This document shows, piece by piece, positions 14,720 to 24,042 of a stretch of 64,000 nt of DNA (position 1 is the first letter of the stretch; every line of letters begins with the position of its first letter). Both the position numbers and the translations under genes were made by a program. Below the pieces are notes generated by a model that was not told where the DNA came from, did no database searches, and was given only the letters and a program-made list of their open reading frames with translations. The stretch is from Pacificoceanicola sp048553275 (lineage in GTDB: Bacteria; Pseudomonadota; Alphaproteobacteria; Rhodobacterales; Rhodobacteraceae): positions 118,762-182,761 of the forward strand of contig NZ_JBLZMW010000010.1 in NCBI RefSeq assembly GCF_048553275.1, in the 5' to 3' direction.

Positions 14720-17596
14720 TCAGGTCTCCTTGTCCGAACGGAAGCCATCTTCGAAGAAGTGGGTGGCCCGGGAAGGATCGTAGTCCATCGGTTCTGTGTT
14801 CACGGTTTCTCCGGAATGGCGGGCGAGGCGGGAGAGCGAATAGAGCATGAGCATCACCGCCCCAAGCACGCAGAGGAAGACGCCGAGGTCGAAGAGCGCG
14901 GCCGTGGCCACCTCGAATTCCTCGATCGGGGGAAGGTTCACATAGGCAAACCACGAAGTCAGGAACGGCGCCCCGGCGAGGATGGCCCCGAGGCCGGTGA
15001 GCCCCGCGATGACCACGCCAAAGCCAATTAATCCATGATATTCAATGCGTTGGCGTCTTGTCGTCCATGCGAAACCACTCGCCATGTACTGAATCAGCAG
15101 GGCGATGGAGATCACCAGACCCGCGACGAAACCGCCGCCGGGTTCGTTGTGACCGCGCAGGAAGATGAAGATGCCGACAACCCCCGCGATAGGCAGCATG
15201 AGGCGCGCCGCGATGACCATCATCAGCGGGTGGCGGTCGTGGCTGCGGTCGTTGTTGTAGCCGGAATTGCGCAGGCGCGCCCCGGCGGGACCGCTCAGAA
15301 GCGCCTCCATCAAGGCATAGATGGCCAGACCGGCGATGCCGAGGACGATGATTTCGCCGTAGGTGTCATAGCCCCGGAAGTCCACGAGGATCACGTTGAC
15401 GACGTTTGTGCCGCCGCCGCCCTTGTAGGAATTGGCGAGGTGATAGCCGGAAATCGAGTCGAAATCGCGGGTCATGAAGGCAAAGGCCAGCGCGCCGATG
15501 CCGATGCCGCAGGCGGCGGCGATCAGCCCGTCGAGGCGGCGTTTGCCGATGCTGGATTCAACCGGCGTTTCCTTTGGCAGGAAGTGCAGGGCGAGCAGCA
15601 GAAGCATGATCGTCACGGTCTCGACGCTGATCTGGGTCAGGGCGAGATCCGGGGCGGAGAGATAGACAAAGCCGACGGAGATCACGAGGCCGATCACCGA
15701 AATCGCGATCAGCGCGGCAAAGCGCATGCGGTGCATAACGACCACCAGAACGGTGGCCAGCACCAGCAGCGCCCAGCCGATCAGCGTCAGCGGCGGGGTC
15801 GGGAGCATCTCGCGCGTGGCCGGGGCAAGACCGCCGCCACGGTAGGCGAGGTACCCAATCGCCACGGTTGCGGCCGAGAAAATCGCCAGATAGCGGCTCA
15901 GCGCGCCATTGTGCAGCCCGTCGTTGATGCGGCGGGTCAGGCGGACGACGGCCCGGATCAGATCGTCGAAGAGGCGTTTGGCTTCGGGGCGCGGTGCGGC
16001 GATCCACGCGGCGTCCAGCGGGCGGTGCAGGAGCAGCAGGACGATGCCGCCGACGATGGCCGCCATGGACATGAAGAGCGCCGGTTTGAAGCCGTGCCAG
16101 AGGTAGAGATGCGCTTCCACGGGCTCGCCGACGACGGCGGAGGTGGCCATGCTGACGACGCCTTCGGCCAGCCCCGGAAAGATGCCGAGCAGCACGACGA
16201 AGATCGCCAGCAGGGCAGGGGAGGCGTACATGCCGAAGGGCGGATCGTGCGGCTTGGCCGGGTAGTCGTCGCGCACCGGACCCTCGAAGGTGTGGAAGAT
16301 GAACCGCAGCGAGTAGGCGACGGAGAAAACCGCGCCGAGCGTGGCCAGCGCGGACACGATCCAGGGATTTTCCCACCACGTGGTTTCGGCGGCTTCCGCC
16401 AGCATCATTTCCTTTGAAACGAAGCCGTTGAAGAGGGGAATGCCAGCCATGGACAGCGCCGTGATCGTGCCGATGGTGGCGGTGATCGGCATGAGTTTGC
16501 GCAGCCCGCCGAGGCGTTTGATGTCGCGGGTGTGGGCCTCGTGATCGACAATCCCCGCAGTCATGAAGAGCGCGGCCTTGAAGGTCAGGTGATTGAGGAT
16601 GTGGAAGACGGCGGCGATGGCGGCGGCCTTGGTCCCGAAGCCCAGAAGCATGGTCAGAAGGCCAAGGTGCGAGACGGTGGAGAAGGCGAGGAGCGCCTTG
16701 AGATCGTCCTTGAACAGGGCAATGACCGCGCCGAGCACCATGGTGATCAGACCGGTTGTGGCGACGATGTAGAACCATTCCGGCGTCCCCGCGAGGGCGG
16801 GCCACATGCGCGCCATGAGGAAGACCCCGGCCTTCACCATCGTGGCGGAGTGCAGGTAGGCGGAGACCGGCGTGGGTGCGGCCATGGCGTGCGGCAGCCA
16901 GAAGTGGAAGGGGAACTGCGCCGATTTGGTGAAGGCCCCGAGCAGGATCAGGATCAGCGCGGGGAGATACCAGTCGTGGGATTTGATGAGATCGCCCGCG
17001 GCGAGGATGTCCGTGAGGTTGTAGGAGCCGACGATATTGCCGAGGATCAGCATCCCGCCGATCATCGCAAGACCCCCGGCGCCGGTGACGGTGAGCGCCA
17101 TGCGCGCGCCCTGCCGGCCCTCGGGGAGGTGCTTCCAATAGCCGATCAAAAGGAAGGAGCTGAGCGAGGTCAGCTCCCAGAAGATGAGCAAAAGCAGGAT
17201 GTTATCGGACAGCGTGATCCCCAGCATCGCGCCCTGAAAGAGCAGCAGATAGGTGTAGAACTGCCCCATCGGGTCCTTGCCCGAGAGGTAGAAGCGGGCA
17301 TAAAGCGTGATCAGCAGGCCAACCCCGAGGATCATGCAGGCGAACATCAGGCCAAGGCCGTCGAGGAAGAACGAGGCCTCCAGACCCAGTTGCGGAATCC
17401 ACGAGAATTGCGTGGTGTAGACCGTGCCGCTGTAGACCGAGGGCGCCAGCGTGCCGAGCATCACCAAAGCAAGCAGCGTTGGGGCGGCGGTGAAGGCGGC
17501 ACAGGCGTTGCGCCCGGCCCGGATCATGATGCCGGGCATCAATGCGCCGATGAAGGGCAGGATGGCGATGATGGGCAGAAGGCTGATTTCGCTCAT
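14720..17596 (-). CDS. mnhA: Na+/H+ antiporter fused subunit A-B (MnhA-MnhB / PhaAB)
   Basis: 958 aa, first gene of the operon. Residues 1-~770 are the NuoL-like subunit A, with FLLIGYWKHLPEGRQGA, GAFTKSAQFPFHFWLPHAMAAPTPVSAYLHSATMVKAGVFLMARM and the extra MnhA C-terminal helices (VETVTIMLLLLALHFLP). The remainder is MnhB-like (LMLPIAGVVGIFIFLRGHNEPGGGFVAGL), so A and B are one polypeptide, as in the Pha2/Mrp group of alphaproteobacteria. With C, D, E, F and G this gives a complete antiporter for Na+ or K+ extrusion and pH homeostasis, suitable for a marine host. A GGAG ribosome site precedes the start. Confidence 0.94.
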   Translation of the reverse strand: MSEISLLPIIAILPFIGALMPGIMIRAGRNACAAFTAAPTLLALVMLGTLAPSVYSGTVYTTQFSWIPQLGLEASFFLDGLGLMFACMILGVGLLITLYARFYLSGKDPMGQFYTYLLLFQGAMLGITLSDNILLLLIFWELTSLSSFLLIGYWKHLPEGRQGARMALTVTGAGGLAMIGGMLILGNIVGSYNLTDILAAGDLIKSHDWYLPALILILLGAFTKSAQFPFHFWLPHAMAAPTPVSAYLHSATMVKAGVFLMARMWPALAGTPEWFYIVATTGLITMVLGAVIALFKDDLKALLAFSTVSHLGLLTMLLGFGTKAAAIAAVFHILNHLTFKAALFMTAGIVDHEAHTRDIKRLGGLRKLMPITATIGTITALSMAGIPLFNGFVSKEMMLAEAAETTWWENPWIVSALATLGAVFSVAYSLRFIFHTFEGPVRDDYPAKPHDPPFGMYASPALLAIFVVLLGIFPGLAEGVVSMATSAVVGEPVEAHLYLWHGFKPALFMSMAAIVGGIVLLLLHRPLDAAWIAAPRPEAKRLFDDLIRAVVRLTRRINDGLHNGALSRYLAIFSAATVAIGYLAYRGGGLAPATREMLPTPPLTLIGWALLVLATVLVVVMHRMRFAALIAISVIGLVISVGFVYLSAPDLALTQISVETVTIMLLLLALHFLPKETPVESSIGKRRLDGLIAAACGIGIGALAFAFMTRDFDSISGYHLANSYKGGGGTNVVNVILVDFRGYDTYGEIIVLGIAGLAIYALMEALLSGPAGARLRNSGYNNDRSHDRHPLMMVIAARLMLPIAGVVGIFIFLRGHNEPGGGFVAGLVISIALLIQYMASGFAWTTRRQRIEYHGLIGFGVVIAGLTGLGAILAGAPFLTSWFAYVNLPPIEEFEVATAALFDLGVFLCVLGAVMLMLYSLSRLARHSGETVNTEPMDYDPSRATHFFEDGFRSDKET

Positions 17597-17743
17597 TCAA
17601 GGCTCCGCAAATAGGCAGTTTAACCGTTTTTGTCGGAGAAGAAGGCCCCCAACGCAACCGCAATCCTGACGCATTTAGGAGAGATTAACAAATTTCCCAG
17701 AAAGAGCGGGGTCGATTTTTCTGTTTTTTTTGTTTTTTTCGGT

Positions 17744-18529
17744 TCAGGCGGTCAGACGGTGGCCGGGTATGGCATTGTCGAAGCCATCGGTGATGACCGT
17801 CTGCATCGCGGCGCGGGCCTCGGCGGCGGCGCCGGAGGCGATGGCGCGGGCGATTTCGCGGTGGCGATTGACCACGAGTTCACGGCGTTCCGGGAAGTCT
17901 TCCTGGCTTTCGGAGAGGAAGAGCGCGTAGAGCGCGGTCTGCACCAGATCGCCGAGCGATTGCAGGAAGCGGTTGCCGGAGAGGCGCAGCACCTGTTTGT
18001 GGAATTCGTAGTCGGCGACGGCGAAATCAGCGCGGCTGTTGGCGGCGGCGAGAGTGTCGCAGAGCGCGAAGAGCACATCGCAGTCGACCTGATTGGCGCG
18101 GGTTGCGGCGCGTTCTGCGGCGGCGGGCTCGAAGATCATGCGGATCTCGTAGAGCTCTTCGTAAAAGCGCGTGGGGTTCTTGACCGAGGCATGCCAGCGC
18201 ATGACGTCCTGATCGAACATGGTCCATTCATCGGCCGGGCGGACGTGGGTGCCGACCTTGGCCTTGGATTGGATGAGGCCCTTGGCGATCAGGGTTTTCT
18301 TGGCTTCGCGCACGACGGTTCGGGAGACGCCGAACATCTCGCACAGGTCCGGATCGAGCGGCACCATCGTTTCCTCGGGATATTCACCGGCGACGATGGC
18401 GCGTCCCAACTGTTCCACGACAAAGGCCGTGTGATTGGATGCGCGATCTGCCCCGCCCCCGGCTTGCAGAAGGGTCATGAAGGAACGGCGGAGCCAGTCG
18501 CTGTTTTTCGTCTTGTTTGCGTTGCCCAC
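17744..18529 (-). CDS. GntR/FadR-family transcriptional regulator
   Basis: FadR-subfamily repressor, about 261 aa. The winged helix-turn-helix covers HTAFVVEQLGRAIVAGEYPEETMVPLDPDLCEMFGVSRTVVREAKKTLIAKGLIQSKAKVGTHV, and the C-terminal helical ligand domain has the metal-type pattern (EIRMIFEPAAAERA, DYEFHKQVLRLSGN, RHREIARAI). I take the GTG at 18529 (AAAGGG ribosome site) as the start. The ATG at 18478, which forms an ATGA overlap with the upstream permease stop, is the alternative. It is the last gene of the sugar-transport operon and so probably controls it. Confidence 0.88.
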   Translation of the reverse strand: MGNANKTKNSDWLRRSFMTLLQAGGGADRASNHTAFVVEQLGRAIVAGEYPEETMVPLDPDLCEMFGVSRTVVREAKKTLIAKGLIQSKAKVGTHVRPADEWTMFDQDVMRWHASVKNPTRFYEELYEIRMIFEPAAAERAATRANQVDCDVLFALCDTLAAANSRADFAVADYEFHKQVLRLSGNRFLQSLGDLVQTALYALFLSESQEDFPERRELVVNRHREIARAIASGAAAEARAAMQTVITDGFDNAIPGHRLTA

Positions 18530-19467
18530 GTCAGCCCTTTCTGAAGGAGGATGAACGCGAACAGCAGCCCTCCGATGACAATCTTTGTCCACCAGCTCGA
18601 CAAGGTGCCGTCGAACACGATGTAGGTTTGTATCAGACCCATGATGAGAATGCCAAAAAATGTTCCCGCGACAAACCCATAGCCGCCGGTCAGGAGCGTT
18701 CCGCCGATGACGACGGCGGCGATGGCGTCGAGTTCGACACCGACCGTGGCGAGGCTGTAGCCGGCGGAGGTGTAGAGCGAGAAGACGATGCCGGAGAGAC
18801 CCGCGAGCCCGCCGGAAATGGCGTAGATGCCGATGGTGGTGGAGGCGAGGGGCACGCCCATGAGTTTGGCGGTCTGGGGGCCGCCGCCCAGGGCGTAGAC
18901 GTTCTGGCCAAAGCGGGTGCGATGGGCGACGAGGATGCCGACGAGGAAGGTCAGCACCATCAGCCCGCCGATGAGCCGGAACCGCCCGCCCGAGGGTGCC
19001 TTCCAGTAGAGGCCCTGGAGGGTGTCGTAGAATTCATGGGTGATCGGCACGGATTCGGTGCTGAGCACATAGGCCGCCCCGCGCGCCAGGAACATGCCTG
19101 CCAGCGTCACGATGAAGGGTGGCATTTCGAGGTAATGGATCAGCGCGCCCATGGCGCCGCCGAATGCCGTGGCGATGGTCAGGGCCAGAGCAAAGGCCAT
19201 CAGCGGGTGAATGGCGGTGTCGCGCAGGATCACGGCAAGGAAGACCCCGGTGAAGGCGATCACGGACCCGATGGAGAGGTCGATGCCGCCCGAGAGGATC
19301 ACGAAGGTCATGCCGACGGCAGCAATGCCGAGAAAGGCGTTGTCCGTCAGAAGGTTGGCCACGACGCGGGTGCTGAGCATCGCGGGGTAGGCATAGCCGC
19401 AGAGCGCAAAGGCCAGAACGAAGGTCGCCAGCGTGACGATCAGCGGCAGGTGGGTTGAACGGATCAT
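18475..19467 (-). CDS. yjfF: Galactofuranose-type ABC permease (YjfF-like)
   Basis: 330 aa inner-membrane permease of the BPD_transp_2 (ribose/galactofuranose) family. It has the characteristic GMTFVILSGGIDLSIGSV and, in the second half, GVELDAIAAVVIGGTLLTGGYG, both permease motifs of this family. It starts by ATGA overlap with the preceding permease; the longer reading to 19860 is antisense to that gene. Partner of the YtfT-like permease. Called YjfF because two different permeases plus YtfQ- and YtfR-like proteins lie together, as in the E. coli ytfQRT-yjfF operon. Confidence 0.88.
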   Translation of the reverse strand: MIRSTHLPLIVTLATFVLAFALCGYAYPAMLSTRVVANLLTDNAFLGIAAVGMTFVILSGGIDLSIGSVIAFTGVFLAVILRDTAIHPLMAFALALTIATAFGGAMGALIHYLEMPPFIVTLAGMFLARGAAYVLSTESVPITHEFYDTLQGLYWKAPSGGRFRLIGGLMVLTFLVGILVAHRTRFGQNVYALGGGPQTAKLMGVPLASTTIGIYAISGGLAGLSGIVFSLYTSAGYSLATVGVELDAIAAVVIGGTLLTGGYGFVAGTFFGILIMGLIQTYIVFDGTLSSWWTKIVIGGLLFAFILLQKGLTWATQTRRKTATGSAVPS

Positions 19468-20513
19468 CGCGCCTGTTCCTTTGGCTCGTGGGGCAGGGGA
19501 GGGCGGTCCGGTTGCGGCTGTGGACCGGACGCGCGCAGCATGTAGATCAGCGTGGCAATGCGCGGGCTCTGGATCACGAGGATGCCGAGGATCAGGATCG
19601 CCTTGATCACGAGATTGAATTCCGGCGGCAGCCCGGAGAGCAGGATCACGGAATTGACCGACTGGATGATCAACGCCCCGATCAGGGACGCAAGGATCGA
19701 GAAGCGCCCGCCGAGCAGGGAGTTGCCGCCGATGACCACCGCCAGGATGGCGTCGAGTTCGAGCCAGAGCCCGGCGTTGTTGGCATCCGCCCCCTTGATG
19801 TCGGCGGCGACGATCACACCCGCCAGCGCGGCGCAGAGGCCGCTGACGAGATAGACGCAAACGAGCAGCAGGCGGGAGTTGATGCCCGCAAGGCGCGAGG
19901 AGCGTTCATTGATGCCGATGGCCTCGATCAACATGCCAAGCGCGGTCTTGCGCACGGCGAAGATGATCAGCGCGCCAAGCACGATCCAGATCAGGATCGG
20001 CGTCGGCACGCCGAAAATGGTGCCCGCGCCAAGATGGATCAGCCCTTCGTTCGAGAAAGTAAGGATCTTGCCCTCGGTGATGAGCTGGGCGATGCCGCGT
20101 CCCGCGACCATGAGCACCAGCGTGGCGACGATCGGCTGAATGCGCAGGATGGCGACGAGAATGCCGTTCCAGAGGCCACAAAGCCCCCCGGCGGCCAGCG
20201 CGGCCAGCAGCGCGGTGCCCCAGCCGTGGCCATTGGTGACCATGGCGGCGGCGGTCGCCCCGGCGATGGCCATGACCGCGCCGACGGAGAGGTCGATGCC
20301 CTTGGTGGCAATCACCAGCGTCATGCCGATGCACAGAAGCGCGACGGGTGCGCCCCGGTTCAGCACGTCGACGATATTGCCGAACAGGCGGCCGTTGCGG
20401 AAATCGACGTGGAAAAACTCGGGGAATACCAGAACGTTGAGCAGCAGCGCCGCGGCGAGGATCAAAAGCTGTGGCGTGATCCGTTTGAGGATCGAAGGCT
20501 TGGGGCCGGGCAT
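19464..20513 (-). CDS. ytfT: Galactofuranose-type ABC permease (YtfT-like)
   Basis: 349 aa permease, paralogous to the YjfF-like one. It shows GMTLVIATKGIDLSVGAVMAIAG and LWLELDAILAVVIGGNSLLGGRFS. The start overlaps the ATPase stop by one base (TGATG). About nine membrane helices are visible. With the next gene it would form the heterodimeric channel. Confidence 0.88.
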   Translation of the reverse strand: MPGPKPSILKRITPQLLILAAALLLNVLVFPEFFHVDFRNGRLFGNIVDVLNRGAPVALLCIGMTLVIATKGIDLSVGAVMAIAGATAAAMVTNGHGWGTALLAALAAGGLCGLWNGILVAILRIQPIVATLVLMVAGRGIAQLITEGKILTFSNEGLIHLGAGTIFGVPTPILIWIVLGALIIFAVRKTALGMLIEAIGINERSSRLAGINSRLLLVCVYLVSGLCAALAGVIVAADIKGADANNAGLWLELDAILAVVIGGNSLLGGRFSILASLIGALIIQSVNSVILLSGLPPEFNLVIKAILILGILVIQSPRIATLIYMLRASGPQPQPDRPPLPHEPKEQAR

Positions 20514-22048
20514 CAGGCAGGCTCCTTTTGCGGGGCGTCGGTGTCGTCGGCGATGGCGCGGACGATGTTGGCCGGGGTGATCTCATCGCCCTTGAGTTCC
20601 TTCACCTGCTTGCGGTCACGCAGGACGACGACGCGGGTGGAATAGGCGACAAGCTCCTCCAGTTCGGAGGAGGCCACGAGCAGGGCCATGCCATCGCGGC
20701 GCAATTGTTCGATCAGGGCGATGATTTCGGCATGCGCCCCGACGTCGATGCCGCGTGTCGGCTCATCGAGAATGAGGAAGTCGGGGTTGGTGGCGAGCCA
20801 GCGGGCGAGCAGGGCCTTTTGCTGATTGCCGCCCGAAAGCAGGCGGATCGGCATGTCGAGGCTGGCCAGGCGGATGTCGAGGGCGCGGACGTAGCTTTCG
20901 GTGATTTCCTCGACCTTGGCCCGGGGGATCGGACGCATCCAGCCTTGCCGCGCCTGCAGTGCGAGGATGATGTTGTCGCGGACCGACAGATCCCCGACGA
21001 TGCCTTCGGTCTTGCGATCCTCGGGGCAAAGGGCAAAGCGGTGGGCGACCGCGTCGCGCGGGTTGCCAACCTTGATGGTCTTGCCGCGCAGGCGGATCGT
21101 GCCGCTGTCGGACTGGACCACGCCAAAGATCAGGTTGGCGGTTTCGGTGCGTCCCGAGCCGAGCAACCCGGCCAGGCCAACGACCTCGCCTTCGTGAATG
21201 GTCAGGTCGATCGGCTCGATCATGCCGCGTTTGGTCAGCCCTTCGATGTCGACGAGGGACGGGCCGGTGCTTTGCTCCACATGTTTGTGTACGCGCTCTT
21301 CGAGCTGGCGGCCGAGCATGAGCGTGACCACATCCGATTGCGTGACCGTGGACAGATCGCGGGTGCCGACGACACGGCCATTGCGCAGGATCGTGGCACG
21401 GTCCGAGATGTCAAAGACCTGATCGAGGAAATGGGTGATGAAGACGATGGCGAGGCCACGGGCCTTGAGCTGCCGGATGACGCGGAACAGCAGTTGTACT
21501 TCGTCGCGGTCGAGGCTGGCGGTGGGTTCGTCGAGGATCAGCACCTTGCCGGACATTTCCACGGCACGGGCGATGGCGACGACCTGCTGAATGGCGACCG
21601 AGTAATGGGTCAGCGGCTCGCCGGGGTCGATGTCGAGGCCGTAGCCGGCAAGGCTTTCACGGGCGAGGGCATTCATCCGGCGGCGATTGACGAACCCGCG
21701 TTTGCCGGGCTGGCGGCCGAGGTAGAGGTTTTCCGCCACGGTGAGATTGGGCAGCAGGTTGACCTCCTGATAGACCGTGCCGATGCCGAGCCGCTGGCTG
21801 TCGGCGGTGGAGGTCGGTGTCACGTCCTGACCATCGAGCATGATGGTGCCGCCATCGCGCGGGTAGGCGCCGGTGAGGCATTTGATCAGGGTGGATTTGC
21901 CCGCGCCATTTTCACCGAGCAGGGCGTGGACCTCGCCCGCGTGCAGGATCAGTTCGACCTCGTCGAGGGCAATGGTGCCGGGGAAAAACTTGGAGATGCC
22001 CTTGGCGTGCAGCACGGGGGCGGCAACGGGGCGCGTGTCATCTGTCAT
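20513..22048 (-). CDS. ytfR: Sugar ABC transporter ATPase, double-domain (YtfR-like)
   Basis: 511 aa ATPase with two nucleotide-binding domains, as in ribose/galactofuranose importers. Domain 1 (about residues 10-240) has GENGAGKST, VYQEVNLLPNLTVAENLYLGR and LDEPTASLDRDEV. Domain 2 (about 260-500) has a degenerate first loop, LLGSGRTE, and signature LSGGNQQKALLARWLATNPDFLILDEPTRGIDVGAH. The degenerate second Walker A is normal for this family. It lies 121 bases after the binding-protein gene on the same strand. Confidence 0.93.
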   Translation of the reverse strand: MTDDTRPVAAPVLHAKGISKFFPGTIALDEVELILHAGEVHALLGENGAGKSTLIKCLTGAYPRDGGTIMLDGQDVTPTSTADSQRLGIGTVYQEVNLLPNLTVAENLYLGRQPGKRGFVNRRRMNALARESLAGYGLDIDPGEPLTHYSVAIQQVVAIARAVEMSGKVLILDEPTASLDRDEVQLLFRVIRQLKARGLAIVFITHFLDQVFDISDRATILRNGRVVGTRDLSTVTQSDVVTLMLGRQLEERVHKHVEQSTGPSLVDIEGLTKRGMIEPIDLTIHEGEVVGLAGLLGSGRTETANLIFGVVQSDSGTIRLRGKTIKVGNPRDAVAHRFALCPEDRKTEGIVGDLSVRDNIILALQARQGWMRPIPRAKVEEITESYVRALDIRLASLDMPIRLLSGGNQQKALLARWLATNPDFLILDEPTRGIDVGAHAEIIALIEQLRRDGMALLVASSELEELVAYSTRVVVLRDRKQVKELKGDEITPANIVRAIADDTDAPQKEPA

Positions 22049-22169
22049 GACCGGACCTTATTCGCGGGGCTGGATATTTCAAAGCCGTCAAAGCGGAAAG
22101 GGCCGGGCCGAGGAAGGGCCCGGCAGGGGCGGGACAGCCGGGAGGAAGCCGCCTGTCCCGCGAAAGGCG

Positions 22170-23120
22170 TCAGTAACCGAGGTCTTTCTTGACCTCGTAG
22201 ATCGCCTGATTGTCATCCGCGCTGGTGAAGAGCTTGGATTCGGTCTGGATCCACTTCGCCGGCTCGGTGCCATCGGCAAAGTAGGCTTCGAGCGCGTCAA
22301 GCGCCGGGCCTGCCATGTTCGGTGTCAGCTCGATGGTGGCGTTCATCTCGCCATTGGCGATGGCAAGGTGCGCGTCCGGCACGGCGTCGATGGCGACGAT
22401 CTTGATGTCGGTTCCGGGGTTCAGACCGGCTTCCTTGATCGCCTGGATCGCGCCGACGGCCATGTCATCGTTATGCGCATAGAGCGCGCAGATGTTCTCG
22501 CCGCCTTCAGCCTTGAGGAAGCTCTCCATGACGACCTTGCCCTGCGAGCGGGTGAAATCGCCGGTCTGCGAGCGAACGATTTCGAGGTTGTCGTGGCCCG
22601 CGATGCCCTGCTCGAAGCCGGTCTTGCGGTCGATGGCGGGGGAGCTGCCGGTGGTGCCTTGAAGCTCGACGATGCGGCAGTCCTCGCCGTTCATCTCGTT
22701 GACCAGCCATTCGCCGGCAACTTTGCCCTCGTGCACGAGATCGGAGGTCACGGCGGTGAGATAGAGCGATTTGTCGGCGTCGACGGTGCGGTCGAGCAGG
22801 ACCACGGGGATCTCTGCGTCCTGCGCTTCTTCGAGCACTTCGTCCCAGCCGGTGGCGACGACGGGTGCGATCAGGATCGCATCGACGCCCTGGGCGATGA
22901 AGCTGCGGATCGCCTTGATCTGGTTTTCCTGCTTCTGTTGCGCGTCGGCGAATTTGAGGTCGATGCCGCGGGCCTCGGCCTCTTGTTTCGTGACGGTCGT
23001 TTCGGCGGCACGCCAGCCGGACTCGGAGCCGATCTGGCTGAAGCCGATGGTCATCTCCGCTGCGGCCGCGACCGGTGCGAATGCGATGGCGCTCGCGAGG
23101 AGCACGTTTTTGAGTGTCAT
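22170..23120 (-). CDS. ytfQ: Galactofuranose-type periplasmic binding protein (YtfQ-like)
   Basis: 316 aa periplasmic sugar-binding protein of the Peripla_BP_4 family. The start at 23120 has a strong AGGGAGGT ribosome site and begins MTLKNVLLASAIAFAPVAAAAE, a Sec signal cut near residue 21. The mature part TIGFSQIGSESGWRAAETTVTKQEAEARGIDLKFADAQQKQENQIKAIRSFIAQGVDAILIAP is very close to the YtfQ pattern. First gene of the operon 23120-17744. Galactofuranose is the best guess for the ligand, but related sugars are possible because no catabolic gene lies next to it. Confidence 0.9.
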   Translation of the reverse strand: MTLKNVLLASAIAFAPVAAAAEMTIGFSQIGSESGWRAAETTVTKQEAEARGIDLKFADAQQKQENQIKAIRSFIAQGVDAILIAPVVATGWDEVLEEAQDAEIPVVLLDRTVDADKSLYLTAVTSDLVHEGKVAGEWLVNEMNGEDCRIVELQGTTGSSPAIDRKTGFEQGIAGHDNLEIVRSQTGDFTRSQGKVVMESFLKAEGGENICALYAHNDDMAVGAIQAIKEAGLNPGTDIKIVAIDAVPDAHLAIANGEMNATIELTPNMAGPALDALEAYFADGTEPAKWIQTESKLFTSADDNQAIYEVKKDLGY

Positions 23121-23169
23121 GGTATTACCTCCCTGAAAGAGCGTCCTCCCGCTCTGTGAGGGCATTAAG

Positions 23170-23200
23170 TAATATTTTATCACTTATGTAAAGTGTGATG
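23170..23200. promoter_or_regulatory. Candidate promoter-operator of the ytf operon
   Basis: The 92-base gap before ytfQ is AT-rich and contains CACTT-ATGTA-AAGTG (23181-23195), an inverted repeat suited to a GntR-family dimer. On the minus strand TTTACA followed after 17 bases by CTTAAT could be the promoter and would overlap this repeat. Binding by the linked GntR protein is inferred. Confidence 0.45.
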
Positions 23201-23212
23201 TTCACGCTGCCG

Positions 23213-23806
23213 TTATCCGGCGGTGTCGTCCTTCCAGCGCGGGGCGAGGGTGACGGGAATGCCAAGCGCATCGAGCCAGCGCTGCACCTGGTGATTCACC
23301 AGATCGTCAAGTGTCTGACCTTGCGTATAAAACGCCGGCATCGGTGGAGCGATGATCGCGCCCATTTCCGTGGCGGCGGTCATGTTGCGCAGATGGCCGA
23401 GGTGCAGGGGCGTTTCGCGCACCCCGAGCACGAGGCGGCGGCGTTCCTTCAAGGTGACATCGGCGGCCCGGGTCAGAAGGCTGGAGCCGATTCCATTGGC
23501 GATCTCGGCCAGCGTCTTGACCGAACAGGGCGCGATGATCATGCCGTGCGCCCGAAACGAGCCAGAGGCAAGGGACGCGCCGATATCCGCGTTGGAATGG
23601 AGATGATCGGCAAGCGATTTGGCCAGGTCCAAGCCGTTTTCCGTCTCGACCGCGAGGGTCTGAACCGCAGCCTTGGAGATGATCAGATGCGATTCGACAG
23701 AGATCCCCTGCAAAACCTCAAGCAACCTTAAGGCGAACGGCATGCCCGACGCGCCGGACAGGCCAACGATCAGGCGGGTCGGCGTCTCGCTTCGCATTTC
23801 TGTCAT
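23213..23806 (-). CDS. ubiX: UbiX/Pad1-family flavin prenyltransferase
   Basis: 197 aa flavoprotein that makes prenylated FMN for UbiD-type decarboxylases. It has the FMN motif IVGLSGASGMPFALRLLEVL at the N-terminus, SHLIISKAA, FRAHGMIIAPCSVKTLAEIANG and ETPLHLGHLRNMTAATEMGAIIAPPMPAFY, all family marks. I start it at the ATG at 23806 behind a CAGG site; the reading to 23878 is less likely. No ubiD gene is in the window, so its partner decarboxylase is elsewhere. It is separated by 92 bases from the sugar operon and appears to be a single gene. Confidence 0.9.
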   Translation of the reverse strand: MTEMRSETPTRLIVGLSGASGMPFALRLLEVLQGISVESHLIISKAAVQTLAVETENGLDLAKSLADHLHSNADIGASLASGSFRAHGMIIAPCSVKTLAEIANGIGSSLLTRAADVTLKERRRLVLGVRETPLHLGHLRNMTAATEMGAIIAPPMPAFYTQGQTLDDLVNHQVQRWLDALGIPVTLAPRWKDDTAG

Positions 23807-24042
23807 GTTTACCTGATTATAAATGGCAGGTTTTCTTTCCCGAGTATCCATGAAATATGCACCATAGGTTGTAGACATGCGGCCATATCTTCTTTAAGCC
23901 GAAGCTGGGTGATGATTAACGTAAGGGAACGTTCATGCGAGAGACGCCACATCAGCAAGATCGACTGAGGCCTTGCCCGGAGAGTAGACGCCGCCCGCCC
24001 GCCAGACACATGTTTTTTTATGTTATTTTCGAATAGATTGTC

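Noticed and set aside
17690..17745. Plus-strand T-rich run as an intrinsic terminator
   Set aside because: Genes on both sides are on the minus strand and no stem precedes the T-runs in the plus direction.
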